In this document: piece by piece, positions 1 through 13,872 of the stretch
Layout: each line of letters opens with the position of its first letter
Position numbering within the stretch: position 1 is the first letter of the stretch
Source of the DNA: Chaetoderma sp. LZ-2023a
Lineage: Eukaryota > Mollusca > Caudofoveata > Chaetodermatida > Chaetodermatidae
NCBI GenBank assembly: GCA_034401795.1
Contig: CM067374.1
Location: 96,288,140 to 96,352,139 of the forward strand
Length of the DNA: 64,000 bases
Reading direction: 5' to 3'
Position numbers and translations under genes: made by a program
Notes under the pieces: generated by a model
Database searches by the model: none
The model's input: only the letters and a program-made list of their open reading frames with translations
What the model was told of the DNA's origin: nothing

Positions 1-2627
1 GATACCATTCAATCTTCGAGATGCTGTAGAAGTGAAAATAAAAGAACTCTTAGATGCTGATATTATCGAGCCGGTGGATGGCCCAACTCCAGTTGTTATA
101 GTCCCTAGGAACAATTCAGAGATCAGGCTTTGTCTGGACATGCATCGTGCTAACAGAGCTATAATTCGAAGTCGGCATGCGATCCCAACGTTCGATGAGT
201 TGCTACAAGGCATGAACAAATCAGTCGTGTTCAGCAAGTTGGATTTGAGATGGGGATATCACCAACTATAGCTAACGCCAGAGTCTCGTGCAATAACAAC
301 ATTTGCAACTCATGTCGGTCTCTATAGGTACAAGAGACTCATTTTTGGTGTGTCATCTGCCAGTGAACAGTATCAACACGAAACTGCCACTGCATCAGCT
401 GGAATAGCCAGTGTTGAAAATATATCGGATGATATTATCGTACATGCCACAGATGAGAAAACCCATGATGAGCGTGTGCATGCAGTGCTTAAACGGTTAG
501 AAGAGTGTGGACTGACACTAAACCCTGATAAATGTCAATTTAAGATGGATAAACTAGTGTTTATGGGAATTCTGTTGACAGAAAAAGGTATTGGTCCAAC
601 CGAGGAACATGTAAGCGCAGTAGTCGGAGCCAGAGAGCCAGAAAATTCTTCAGAGTTCAAAAGTTTCCTAGGACTAGTAGGTTATAGCAATCGATTCATT
701 TCTCAGTTTGCAAAACTCACAGAACCGCTTCGGAGGACAACGCGCAAGGACATTCCATTTGAATTTGGCCCTGAGCACAGGAAATCCTTCACAGCCCTCA
801 AAGAGAACCTCGCGAAGGCCGGTAAACTGGCATACTTTGACAAAAACTCACCTACCAAGGTAATAGCAGATGCGAGTCCAGTGGGACTAGGAGCTGTCTA
901 CATGCAGGAACAACTTGGTAAAATGGTTCCTATACGTTACGTGGGTCATGCTTTATCAGACTGTGAACAAAGGTACTCCCAATCAGAACGAGAGGCCTTA
1001 GTACTTGTATGGACTTGCGAGAGACTCCATCTGTACATATATGGTAGACGATTCGATTTATTGACTGATCATAAACTGTTGGAAGCAATATACAGGCCGC
1101 ATTCTAAACCATGTGCATGTGTGGAGCGCTGGGTTCTGAGACGCCAACCATATGACTTTCAGGTTGTCCATATTTCAGGGAAGGATAATATCGCAGATTC
1201 ACTTTCATGTCTCCCATGTGTTAAATCACGGCACAATGAACTCGCAAAGGAATCAGAAGAATATGTTCGGTTCATAGCTATCAATGCTACGCATAGAGTG
1301 CTAACTACTCATGAAGTCGAAAAAGCTTCAGCGGAAGATGAAGAACTAAAAACGGTCCGTGAAGCCATTGAAATAGGACATTTCGAAAAGTGTGAAACCT
1401 ATGCCCCAATCATGAATGAGCTATGTGTAATCGGATATCTTATACTCTGCGGTTCACGAATAGTGCTTCCAGCAGTACTTCGTCCCAGAGCATTATCATT
1501 AGCCCATGAAGGACACTTAGGAATTGTAGGCACTAAGCAACACTGGCGTTTGAAAGTCTCGTGTCCAAAATGTATAAAGATGCCGAAAGACACTGTAGAG
1601 CATGTCACGGTTGTCAATTAGTAGCACGGCCAGATTTTCCAGAACCACTGAGACCCACACCACTTCCAGATGGTCCATGGCAAGACCTCGCTACAGACGT
1701 ATTAAGTCCATTACCAACAAGACACTCTATACTCGTCATAGTCAATTATTATTCGTGGTACTATGAATACAATGTGCTTAAATCGACAACTGCATCTAAA
1801 GTCATTGATAGTCTTGAGTCAATATTTAGTCGTCATGGATTACCGTTAACGATTCGATCAGACAAGGGTCCACAATTTCAGTCGGATGAATTTCGTGAAT
1901 TCTGTGAAACTAATGGCATTGAACACTTGAAAACAATCCAAAGTGGGCACAAGCAAATGGAGAGGTAGAACGTCAAAACGCATCATTGATAAAATGCATT
2001 CGGATTGCACAATCTGATGGTCTTGATTGGAAATGTGAACTTCAGAAACATGTCATGGTATATCGCGGACTTGATCACACAGCAACCGGGAAGAGTCCAG
2101 CAGAGTTACTCTTTAACCGGAAAATTAGGGGAAAGCTTCCTGACTTTAGTGTTTCGGGTAAACCAGATCTGGAGGTTCGTGATCATGATTCGGAACAAAA
2201 AGGAAAGTCAAAGATATACATGGATGAACATCGTAGGGCTAAGTATTCTAGCATTGATGTTGGTGATCAAGTTCTCATACAACAGGAGAAGGTCAACACA
2301 TTTCACAGACCATTTAACGCAACACCACACACTACAGTGAGTAAAAATGGATATAGCGTGGTAGTAGAATCGCCATCAGGAGCACAATATTCTAGGAACA
2401 CTTCGTTTGTGAGGAGATATATATCAGATCGTCAGAGTCCATCTCCAGTCATGTCACAGACAGTAATCCCAGGTCATAATCAGATAATGTTAGCACCAGA
2501 AACATCTGTTAGTCCAGTATCGGAGTACAGACATCCTACAACTCCGAGCTCTCACACTATAACAAAGACTCGTCCATGTAGGCAGATAAGAATGCCACAA
2601 AAAGTCTTAGATTATGTGACTGACTAA
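1..2627 (+). mobile_element. Ty3/gypsy LTR retrotransposon, pol region (fossil)
   Basis: Remnant of a Ty3/gypsy-type retrotransposon entering from outside the window. Parts seen in order are reverse transcriptase (about 30-700), RNase H (about 820-1,200, with a DASPVGLG core), the integrase zinc-binding region with an HxxC/CxxC-like segment (about 1,480-1,630), the integrase core (about 1,680-1,970) and the integrase C-terminal region (about 1,985-2,460, with a GKSPAELLF segment). The gene order RT-RH-IN and the wording of the RNase H and integrase regions fit the Mag/K02A2.6-like branch; that branch is my recollection, not a search result. No gag is visible because the 5' side is cut by the window edge. 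The copy is broken in several places and looks old. Confidence 0.9.
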
Positions 2628-2864
2628 ATAACATTTAACTGACATTATTAATTAATCATTGCCATAGTAATAATCAGTATCCTAAATGATAATTATCTTA
2701 ATAGGCTTACATAGGTAATCATGGTTTCAGAGTTCAGATGATCGATACAAAGTTGATATGTCAATTTCAAAGCCAACCATAATTTGAATCATTGAGATCA
2801 TGATTACATTATATTTACTACTTATGTTTGAAAGCATGTTCCACTCTTTAAAGAAAAGGAGGGG

Positions 2865-3085
2865 TGTTATGAGCTCATGCGATCTAGTAATTTTATAACT
2901 CTATGACAATTGCCTGTCAATCCGTATTTCATACTCATCCAGATTTCATATTCACCCACGGGAACTAAGTATTGTAATCAAGCATGGTTTTAATAATAGA
3001 CTAGTTTACCGCAAGTTTAACATTGGTTTTGTTAATTAAATTCGTTACTCCCACAGTCCTGTAATACGGAGTCTGATACACAACA
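2865..3085 (+). repeat. Possible 3' LTR of the Ty3/gypsy element
   Basis: A purine-rich run (aagaaaaggagggg) ends at 2,864, which is what a polypurine tract next to a 3' LTR looks like. The following stretch opens with TGTTATG and could close with CACAACA at 3,085, giving TGTT...AACA short inverted ends and a length of about 221 bp. The 5' LTR is outside the window, so the pair cannot be compared and the right border is a guess. Confidence 0.4.
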
Positions 3086-3089
3086 ATAT

Positions 3090-3490
3090 TATAAACCAGT
3101 CTATACATGACGTGAATGGGACATGATATTAGGGACTCGGTAGATCCCAATCAAACCAATAACTTCTTCTTTAATTCTGAACTAGGCCTAGAGACGATTG
3201 GCCGTGGTGTTACCGTGATCGACTGGTAATCAGCCATCTGGGGTTCAGATCTCGCTTGACTGTGAGGCAATCAGGTGGCAGATGAGCAATTGGTGGAAAC
3301 ATTGGCAATCTCCTTCACTCCTCGTTGCATCTCTCCAAACTAGGAGTATAAATTGGTACCAGTGTAAAACTGGGAAAGTTACCAATAATAGATTGAAATA
3401 TAAACCAGCCTAGATGGGGAGTGAATGGGACCTGGAATCAAGGACTCAATAGACGCCAAGCAAAGCCAATAACTTCTTCAACTCTGAACT
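3090..3490. repeat. Pair of ~92-bp direct repeats flanking a SINE
   Basis: Two related stretches, 3,090-3,182 and 3,399-3,490, share the order ataaaccag...gtgaatgggac...ggactc...ccaataacttctt...ctgaact. They differ at roughly one base in five. The SINE-like sequence lies between them. They may be an old tandem duplication opened by the SINE or two copies of an unidentified repeat. Confidence 0.6.
3190..3385 (+). mobile_element. tRNA-derived SINE
   Basis: The head (about 3,195-3,262) looks like a decayed tRNA: a box A-like segment, an anticodon-loop-like ctGGTaa at about 3,224, and a box B-like ggggttcagatctc. The head is followed by a body with 'taggagtataaattggtacc', a phrase I recall from SINE families of marine invertebrates. 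It would have been transcribed by RNA polymerase III and mobilised by a LINE. The head no longer folds as a convincing tRNA, so this is not called as a tRNA gene. Confidence 0.6.
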
Positions 3491-3561
3491 GAGAGCAAAC
3501 CGTGCTGCCTCGGGTAGTAACAAGAAGGGAACAATCCTGAGGGAGGTCACCAACACCGTCT

Positions 3562-3565
<4 letters not shown>

Positions 3566-3627
<62 letters not shown>

Positions 3628-3770
3628 TCTCTCTCCCTCCCTCCCTCCCTCCCCCTCTCTCTCTCTCTCCCTCTCCCTCTCCCTCCTCCTCCCTCTCTCC
3701 TCTCTCCCTCCCTCCCTCCCCGCCTCCCCTCCTCCCTATCTTTCTCTCTCTCGCGCGCTCTCTCTCTACC

Positions 3771-3832
<62 letters not shown>
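3566..3832. repeat. CT/GA microsatellite
   Basis: About 265 bp of nearly pure CT dinucleotides with CCCT and CCT interruptions in the middle. The long Arg/Glu-rich reading frame on the minus strand here is only the translation of the repeat. Confidence 0.97.
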
Positions 3833-3836
<4 letters not shown>

Positions 3837-3837
3837 C

Positions 3838-4529
3838 GACATAAATAAGTCGTAAGTCGACGGCAGAAACGAGTATTAAAATAACTTTTGGGCGAATTAT
3901 TTATAACAATTTGTAATATGTCGACATAAATAAGTCGGTAACACGACTGAAGATGTATGTCACCGTATGCCCCAGACAGTAAGGCTTTAGTCGACATTAG
4001 GTCTAACAATAGTCTAGAATGCTCGCTCTTGATGTGTGTGCACCAACAAATGTTTCTACAGGGAAAGCCAAGTGTCCACTGATCTTTACTCATTATCCTT
4101 GTGATGTGCTTGTTCCATTTAAACAAATCACTCTACTCCAAGATATGGACTTGATAATATTTCTTCTAGTACTTGGCCATTCGTGGTGTATGTGCTGCTC
4201 ATGCTAGACTTTCGTTGTGCGATTTTTTTTTCTCACTTTGCTGCAATGAATTTCATTTGACACGTTGTAGAGAGAATTCTCTGTGCTTAGACTTGGTTGA
4301 CCATGAAATGAACCAAAGATGCGTTGCGAACGATAAAAATGAGTAGTATAGCCGGGATTAGAAAAATACCACCACCCTTCACAGGCAACCATTCCGCGAT
4401 TCACGGCTCCCACTGCTCTCTCAATTCCTGAGGCATAGGAATTTGAGACATGGGCCACACAAATACATACCAGGGCCCAGACTCCACGGACCCAGTCCAG
4501 TTAGAGATAAGTAACCATAGCGATATACC
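3838..4529. other. Unassigned stretch
   Basis: No gene, element border or domain is recognised. A short word (tcgacataaataagtcg) occurs twice, at about 3,836 and 3,920, and may mark a decayed repeat. Small open frames on both strands look random. Confidence 0.5.
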
Positions 4530-4660
4530 AACCACACATTACAGGGTCTGAACGTCCATTTGGAGACAAGCTGTCTTAGTGCTATACCGATCACCTGTGA
4601 TCAACCACACATTAGAGGGTCTGAACGTCCATTTAGAGACAAGCCGTTTTAGTGCTATAA
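4530..4660. repeat. Two-unit tandem repeat, period 73
   Basis: Units at 4,530-4,602 and 4,603-4,660 share 'aaccacacatta', 'gggtctgaacgtccattt', 'gagacaagc' and 'tagtgctata'. The second unit ends early. A simple local duplication. Confidence 0.75.
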
Positions 4661-4799
4661 GCCTCTATCATGGTTACTGTAACACAGCTTCGAGTGATGG
4701 CAAAGCAATTAATTCGGTCTTAGAGGCTATTCTAAGGCCTGCAAAGCCGACCGGCCCTAGATGATTGCATGCGCCGATGCAGAGGAGTGGCGAAAGCGA

Positions 4800-7660
4800 C
4801 TCCCCACCCTTGCCGAGGAGTGGCTAAAGTGATTCTCCACAGCACAACAGACAGGGAGGTTTCCGGCGCTCACCTCTGGGGATCCATGGAACCATCACAA
4901 GAAAGCACAGCTGCTCCGTGAGCTTCGTCAGTTGTATGAGGAGACGACTGTCACCTTACAGGCCAAAGCTGTAGCAACTCGGATGGCAAGCCATCCACAA
5001 GAACGCCTACCTCTTCTACAGAGAATCAGAAGACGATTGATGAAGGGGCCGAGCTCTGAACACTTAGCCCAGAGTATGAGGCGAGAAGGTCAGAAGATTT
5101 TCAACGAGCATCTCGGTGAGAGGGAGACGGAGGAGAGAGGATGGCGAAAGGTATGCTGGACATTCTTCAGAAGGCTAGAAGGAGACATTACAGGTCGGAT
5201 CATGGAGAAACTCCAGACTTTACAGAATGCCTTCTACCTTCAGTATACCCACACCTCTCGAATCCGCCACATCGAGGATGGTAGGGTAATGCTCTTCCAC
5301 AAGAATGCTCCAGGGAGTCCTGGATGAACACACTCGAGGCAGCCCAGGCCTGGGTGGAGGCCAGAGAGCAAGCCCGCCTCGACTCAGACAATATTGCTCG
5401 ACCCAACACCAAGTGGGCCTTCATCCGATCAATCAACGTTGAGGTCACGGTTGTCATTGACCACCAGCCTCTGCTAGGGACAGGCCCACTCCCAGCCTGG
5501 CTCAGATGGAGGAAGGGAATGGTGGCACTTGATACCTACAAGGACAACATGTGTCTGGAGATGTTTAGCAGTCCACCAGGGCGTGAGAGCTGATAGAAGT
5601 AGAGCTCCTACGTGAGAGCTTGTTAAACAGTTCTACGGCCCGAACAGGCAGGTGGCTGACGTACCAAAGACGTCCATAGACCAGCTGGACAAGGTAGAGT
5701 TCTTTGCGAAGACAGGGATTCACATTTACGAGCCCACCAAAGAGGGTAGCTGGCATCTGCCCAGGAAACCTGCACACTATGCGACAATCATGACAATAGA
5801 AGTGTACAACCACCACGCCTTCTTCACTAAGGACATCTCCAAGCTGGCCCAGACTTACATCTGCGGGCACTGTCAACAGCAGTTATCCCAAGCATGTCAT
5901 CTCCATCGCCATGCTGACCATTGTACAGGGGGAAAAACGACCATCGATTGCCCTGGGGAGAAGGTAGCAATACCACAGTCAGCATACGAGAAGGCTTTCT
6001 ATCCACCCCAACCGGCCAGTTCAGCGGCTACTCTTTGGATTGAACATAAGTCGAGAAACTGAGGAATTCACATACACCACGCAAAGTGTGGTCATGGTGG
6101 TGAGCACTGGATCGAGGGGGCTCCCGTAGATGGTTATGATCTAACAACCGACACAGTATACCAGTTCCATGGCTGTCACTGGCATGGATGTTCACAACAC
6201 CAGCGAGGTGAGGATGCAGAACAAAGATACCGCAAGACGGTTGCGAGAGATCAGAAACTGAGAGCATCTGGATGCATGCTTGTGGTACAGTGGGGGTGCT
6301 GTATAAAACGCTGCCCAAGCGTCCACGCACTGGTGCAGATGGTACCATACCCACACTTTATCGTCTATGACTTTGAAGCCCTTCTAGATGAGATCAAGAC
6401 CCACCCTGCAGAGACTCTCACGATCGAGAGTGCCCACATACCAATCTCGGTGTCAGTCGGCTGGTAGCACGACCTCGCCAACCCACCTGTGTAATGCTAA
6501 CTCCAAAGTGCTGATCTCAGAGTTCATGCGGGAGATCCAACGACGTGCCCCCATGATCCATGAATGTGTCCCGGCACAGTATTTACCCGCAGACTTGGAC
6601 ACGTTACCTCCACACCAACAACATCTGATGCGCGAGTGGTGTGACCAGGTACCTGTGCTAGGGTTCAACTCTGGCCGGTACGACCTGAACCTCATCAAGA
6701 ATTACTTCGTAGACGAGCTTACTACTTCGTCCAAAGGACAAGCAACAATGGTGAAAGTCGCCAAGAAGGCTAGCCAGACAATGTTCCTCATTATGCCTGA
6801 ACTAAGGTTTCTCGATGTAATCAACTATCTCGGCCCAGGGGTTTCTTATGAGAAATGGGTCAAATCCTCCGGTTGCATGCAACAGAAGAGCTGGTTACCT
6901 TATGAATGTTTCAACTCGCCTGAGAAGCTCGACTATGCTGGACTACCTGATTATCCTGCGTAGTGGTCCAAGCTCAATGGTGGTTACCTTCTTGAGTTGT
7001 CAGAGTGCCAAGCTTGTAAACAGACCTTCAGAGATCTGGGGATGAAGACGTTTTCTGACTGGCTGCTATATTACAACAACTTGGATGTTAGCCCGTTCAT
7101 TGAAGCCTTAGAGAAGAAGAATTCTACACAGAACGAGGTATTGACATTCTGAAGGATGCGGTGTCACTTCCTGGTGTGTCGCTTTAGTACTTACTTCGTG
7201 GTACTGCTGAACATGAACCGGATATTAGCCTTTACTCTCCAGGCAAGGAAGTTTACGAGATATTAAAGGGTGCCGTTGTTGGTGGACCCAGCATCGTGTT
7301 CACAAGATACCATGAGTCGGGTGTTACTCGAATTCACCAAGGTAAGCGAGTATGTCAACGTCTCCTTGGTTGTGACGCGAATGCTCTGTATTTGTCAACC
7401 ATGGCCCAAGCAATGCCTTGTGGTAAAGAAACTGTACGATGGTGGGGTGGTCGTGTAAGCAGTGATATTGAATGCTTTAAAGAGGATCTGCTAACGGATC
7501 ATTGGTTCGGTTTTGCTGAGGTCGTCATTGAGGTACCTAAAGCTTTATGGCCAAGGTTCGAGGAGATGTCTCCCATCTTCTATAATCATGAGATCCCAGA
7601 AGAGGCTATACCTTCGGAGATGCTTGCATACCTTGATAAAACAGGTCGACAAAAGTAGAG
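4800..7660 (+). mobile_element. Polinton/Maverick-type family B DNA polymerase relic
   Basis: Fossil of a protein-primed family B DNA polymerase like those of Polintons and related viral elements. Visible parts in order are an N-terminal region (4,870-5,640) of unknown role, a Cys/His-rich segment (CGHCQQQLSQACH, about 5,860), a YQFHGCHWHG segment (about 6,160) typical of the viral-type polymerases, exonuclease I (YDFEA, 6,367), exonuclease II (FNSGRYDLNLIK, 6,663), exonuclease III-like YYNNLDV (7,070) and the start of the palm (CDANALYL, 7,373). No capsid, integrase, ATPase or terminal inverted repeats are seen. It is broken in several places and looks old; the rest of the polymerase and all other Polinton genes are not visible here. 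Confidence 0.8.
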
Positions 7661-7925
7661 ATTAGCATTCAATCAAATGACCTGGAGTGAGACAACAACA
7701 CATAGTACACATGACTGGACGAGAAACTGCATGATGCCTGTGAGAAATATATGAACAAGACAATCACGACAACACATTTCTTGGAGACGTACTGAAATCT
7801 CTATGGACCAAATGAAGAAGCATAAGGTCATCAAAATAACAATCTCCATGACCCATCATGCACTACAAATTTATTTGTTAGTCAATTGTAAACATATGTT
7901 ATCAACATGCTGTTATTGCTGCTGC

Positions 7926-7929
7926 TACA

Positions 7930-8002
<73 letters not shown>

Positions 8003-8035
8003 CACCTCCTCCTCCTCCTCCTCCTCCTACTACTT

Positions 8036-8106
<71 letters not shown>

Positions 8107-8108
8107 GC
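7926..8108. repeat. CTA trinucleotide array with CTC core
   Basis: About 180 bp of CTA repeats interrupted near 8,001-8,030 by a CTC run. The Tyr, Ser and Leu homopolymer frames here are repeat translations. Confidence 0.97.
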
Positions 8109-8139
8109 TGCTGCTACTGCTAGTAGAAATCACATTATC

Positions 8140-8984
8140 TCAATGATGAAACCATGCGAGAAAAGTACAGTTGTAAGAATTGGAAGGCTATTTGACAAAA
8201 CGATCATAGATGTTAGTGCATAAGGTAGCAACAAAATTCAGTCAAATCTGTGTCAAGATAATTAGCTGTTATATACCACTGGCCGTATCACAGCTTTTAA
8301 ATCTGTGGACTTAAAATTACTTATCTGACTGAAAGTTGTCTGACTCACTGAAAGTTGTTGCTGTGACAAATTTACTATACAGCCTCGTGTTTGTATATTC
8401 GTACAAAAAGCTGTGGCACGGCTACAACTGCACTGCCCCTCACTCAAACACAATGATTTAACCTGTTCCCCATGGAATCGGCAACAACCGCCCTTGATAG
8501 CTGGCTTGATGAACGTCCATGTGCAGGCCAAATGGCGACTCTTTTGAAAATTCTAAAAAATAGACTTCTCTTTTCCTGCAAATGGACATTCACTAATCAA
8601 ATATTTTTTACTTTCTTGACTAAATTTAGCCATAAAGGATTAATACTATTTATGATACAGCAACCACTTACTTTATGATCAATCTTCAATCATCACTTGC
8701 CACATTTTCCGTTTTGGCTCGATCTCAAACAGAAAAGTAATAATCATTAACATTATTAAGTAGATAGCATTTAGGCAACAATGTGATAAGCACAGCGACA
8801 ATTTTCAGTCAGATAATTTTAAAATCCATTGATTGAAAAGCTGTGAGACAGAGACAATGGAAACAGAGACAACTGCCACTCATTCAAACAATGATTTAAT
8901 ATGATTTATGATATCTTGACAACAGCATATGACTTTTCTCCCCTAGTCCTCTCACCTAACCTCCTGTCCCGTATCTAGGTGATA
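8140..8984. repeat. Decayed MITE fragments
   Basis: Contains repeat pieces also seen inside the host gene. 'actgaaagttgttgctgtgac' (8,350) resembles the core of the giant palindrome at 39.2-40.7 kb. The stretch 8,518-8,600 (caggccaaatgg, cttctcttttcctgcaaatgg, acattcac) is a worn copy of the family C hairpin. The piece near 8,800-8,900 partly repeats 8,400-8,465 (cactcattcaaacaatgatttaa). No gene is seen. Confidence 0.55.
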
Positions 8985-9110
8985 TCCATAGGTGCGAAAC
9001 GCCCCAGTGCTAATGGGCGAAACAGTCCAGGGCGAACAGGCAAAGGTATGAAATGACTCGGGGTGCGAATAGGATTCATGGGCGAAACGACCAGGATTAA
9101 TTCGCCGGTC
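8985..9110. repeat. Cluster of GGGCGAAAC-like units
   Basis: Degenerate units of roughly 19-27 bp carry gtgcgaaacg, gggcgaaacag, gggcgaacagg, gtgcgaatagg and gggcgaaacga. This looks like the worn end of an interspersed repeat; the family is not identified. Confidence 0.5.
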
Positions 9111-9407
9111 ACTGGCAGAACACCAAGAAACCCATACACAGCTGGATTATCTGTACCTGGAGCAAGGCTATGTAGCTGTCGCAGGATAGACATGGTAACG
9201 GTTTCGAGTGGTGCAACTTCACTGTCTGAGAGTTTACATAGCTCGGTTCCATAGAGTACTGTTCTCCCTCTGTTACATTATGTGCCCTAGTAAGGCAGCC
9301 TACCGGGCTGATACTGAAAGCTACTTGGTAGTTGATGCTAGATACCCTGATAATGTCTACGGCTTTAATCGCTGTAGCGCTTTTTTGGAGAAAGTGTATG
9401 TGCATAC

Positions 9408-9447
<40 letters not shown>

Positions 9448-9457
9448 CCATCATCAT
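9408..9457. repeat. CAT trinucleotide microsatellite
   Basis: About 16 CAT/TCA units. The flanks 9,110-9,407 and 9,458-9,766 show no recognisable gene. Confidence 0.95.
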
Positions 9458-9766
9458 TTGTTGCGACGGTGGAGGCCCGTACAGGGCCTATTGTCGATCT
9501 CAGGTTCTTACACTACATTGTTGGTTGCGCAGTGTGCAAATAATGGTTGTAATTTGGTTGCTTTCGCTTTATTTTAATTTTTTACCATTTTTTGCTTTTG
9601 CCTTTTTTTACAATAAGGTGTATAGTATGTTGATTCCGTGATATTGACATATGTACAATTTACAAATGTACATGTATGTACATATTTAAATCATGTGACC
9701 GTTAGGCCTAACCAACCTACCCGACGGTTGAGCCAGTATAAATGCACCAGGTGACAATGTAGTTTT

Positions 9767-9845
<79 letters not shown>

Positions 9846-9876
9846 GACTACTACTACTACGACTACTACTACTACG

Positions 9877-9943
<67 letters not shown>
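9767..9943. repeat. TAC trinucleotide array with GAC variants
   Basis: About 175 bp of TAC units, with three evenly spaced TACGAC variants between 9,841 and 9,890, i.e. a small higher-order pattern of about 18 bp. Confidence 0.97.
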
Positions 9944-9949
9944 TACTGG

Positions 9950-10430
9950 TAGGACACGCCCACATTATCTCTTTACTTGAGGAGATGCTTACTGCTACTA
10001 CCAGACTGGTATGGTTTGGCCACCTTATCTCTGTGCTCGAGGAAATGTGTGCACACATGCTATATATATATTAGAATCTTTAATTGACCCACCCATATAT
10101 GACTAGATAGTAGTTACGGATTTAAGTTTGTAATGTGACAAGAGCTTGCTAGAATGGTAGGACAAGCCCACCTTATCTGTGTGCTTAACGTACCACTATG
10201 CTTTCAAGGTGGTCACCCTGTGCTAGTAGGAATATTCCAACTTGGCCTGGTTGGTTATGGTGATCACACAAGTATATTGGCTGCTGGCTAATAATACTGT
10301 GAGACTCACATACATCGCAGAAGAGGTAAGCCATACCTACCTTAATAGTGGGCTTGTAATGTCATGGGAGGATGTTTGAGGCCCTTTCGGTTGGTAGGGC
10401 AATCTCACCTTTTGAGTTTGCAGATAAGAA
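9950..10430. repeat. Four scattered copies of a ~40-bp repeat
   Basis: A unit reading roughly ggtaggacaagcccacctta occurs at about 9,949, 10,005, 10,153 and 10,398 with variation (ggtaggacacgcccacatta, ggtatggtttggccacctta, ggtaggacaagcccacctta, ggtagggcaatctcacctt). The first two are followed by ctctgtgctcgagga-like text. Between and after them, to 10,800, no gene is seen. Confidence 0.5.
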
Positions 10431-10859
10431 TTTCAAGTGAGTTAGATTCTTGGTCTGAATCGTGGAAGTCCGAATTGTGGAAGCCGAGTTGGGGGATAAT
10501 TTTCATTTCCACATCCATTCAGGGAAATGGAGATATTTCTTAAATGAGAAGAGCCCACGCTAGAGCACAATCGGATGAAATAATTTACTATACCTCGACA
10601 ATATTTGCTACAGGTCTGCTACCAGCATTCCTTCAGTCTCCGTTTATAGTTAAATCAATAGAAGAAAAATGCACTAACTGTATTAGCGAACTAAGCGAAA
10701 ATGGTAAAAATATTGCCAATTTCATTACGGATTGTATGCAATGGTCATATTTGCTCTGGTATGCATTTAAGCTCCCTGAATCGAATGCTCCAATTCAGAC
10801 TTACTTAGTTACTTTAGAGTTACTTACTTAGAGTTGATTTCCAACACAGGATCCTCACG

Positions 10860-11988
10860 GCTCCTCTTCGTTGGACTCGAGGTCTTCACTATCCCAAACA
10901 ATCATTGGGTTGGTACTTCCGGTGATTAGGGCTTTGAAGTCTACATATACTATATATTGGTTTTCCCAATGTTTGTCAAATTTCTTCTTGAAGCTATTTA
11001 TACTCGGTGTGGATTCAACGCTATCGGGCAGATTATTTCAGAGATTTACCACTCTCAATACAAACACATTTTTTGCAGTCCAGTTTTCGCTCTTTGTGGG
11101 AAGAGTTTGTTCTGATTACCATGAGTCACCGAGTGCGGTGCCATGTCCTTCAACAGCTTGAGGAAAGGTGCTGCTTTGCGGTAATATTTCCTGCACAGTA
11201 TTTTATATACTTCGATCATGTCTCCGTGAATCCTTCTATAACTTAGTGATTGGAGCTTTAATCTACGTAGCCTTTCCTGATACAGAAAATTGTTCATACC
11301 CGGCAGTTGCTTGGTGGCCCGTTGTTGTACTTTTTCTATTTGTTCAATGTTTTATCCTAAATGGTGCCCATACAAAGCTCGCGAAGTCTAAATTGGTGCT
11401 TACTAATGTCTTCTATAATGGGATAAAGTTCTTGCAGCTCATGTATTGGAAAGTTCTTCTTAGTAAGGCAAACATTGAGTTAGCTTTATTTAGTTTCTCA
11501 CTAATATGTTGATCGAAACCTAGGCTTGAGTCTATGGTCACACCAATATCTTTTTCTTGGGTAGCCTTTTGTAAGAGTTTACCATGAAGAGTGCAGCCAT
11601 ACTCGTTGCTGTCGGATTGGCCCAAGTGCATGTGTTTGCATTTGTCAAGGTGGAACTTTAGTAGCCATGTTTTACTCCATGTGGATAGATTTTCTAGGTC
11701 TTGCTGCAGGATATCATTATCATATTGACTAGCAATGGTGTTAAATATCTTTGTATTATTGGTGTAGAGGTATATTTGTGACTTAACTATATCTGGCAAG
11801 TCATTTATGAAGATCACGAACAGTAATCGTCCAAGCAGTGAACCCTGCGGGATGCCCGATGTTACATTCATCCAGTCTGAACACTCTCCATTACCTGTCA
11901 CTTGCTGTACCCTTCAGTCTGAAATATCATATGTTTTGAGATTACTGGCTAAACATTTGTACGGAACCGTGTTGAATGCTTTTTGCTA
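10860..11988 (-). pseudogene. LINE reverse transcriptase, palm to C-terminus
   Basis: C-terminal half of the LINE RT. It opens (minus strand, next to the TA array) with a worn version of the DFxKAFDTVP motif ([10 protein letters not shown]), then TSGIPQGSLLG (normally GVPQGSVLGP), then YLYTNNTKIF in place of YLYADDTKIF, and a CR1/Jockey-like C-terminal region with RLRRLKLQSLSYRRIHGDMIE and SINSFKKKFDKHW (about 10,980). Both catalytic aspartates of the YADD box are changed to Asn, so this copy could not polymerise even if read through. Confidence 0.85.
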
Positions 11989-11990
11989 AT

Positions 11991-13852
<1,862 letters not shown>

Positions 13853-13872
13853 ATCTATTGATAATCCTTTTT

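Noticed and set aside
3195-3265. Possible free tRNA gene
   Set aside because: Box-like segments are present but the stem pairing is poor and a SINE body follows, so a SINE head is the better reading.
3563-4126. 187-residue Arg/Glu-rich open frame
   Set aside because: It is mainly the translation of the CT/GA microsatellite; no domain and no support outside the repeat.
7803-8146. Tyr-, Ser- and Leu-rich open frames
   Set aside because: They are the frames of a CTA trinucleotide array; the same holds for the frames at 9,691-10,058.
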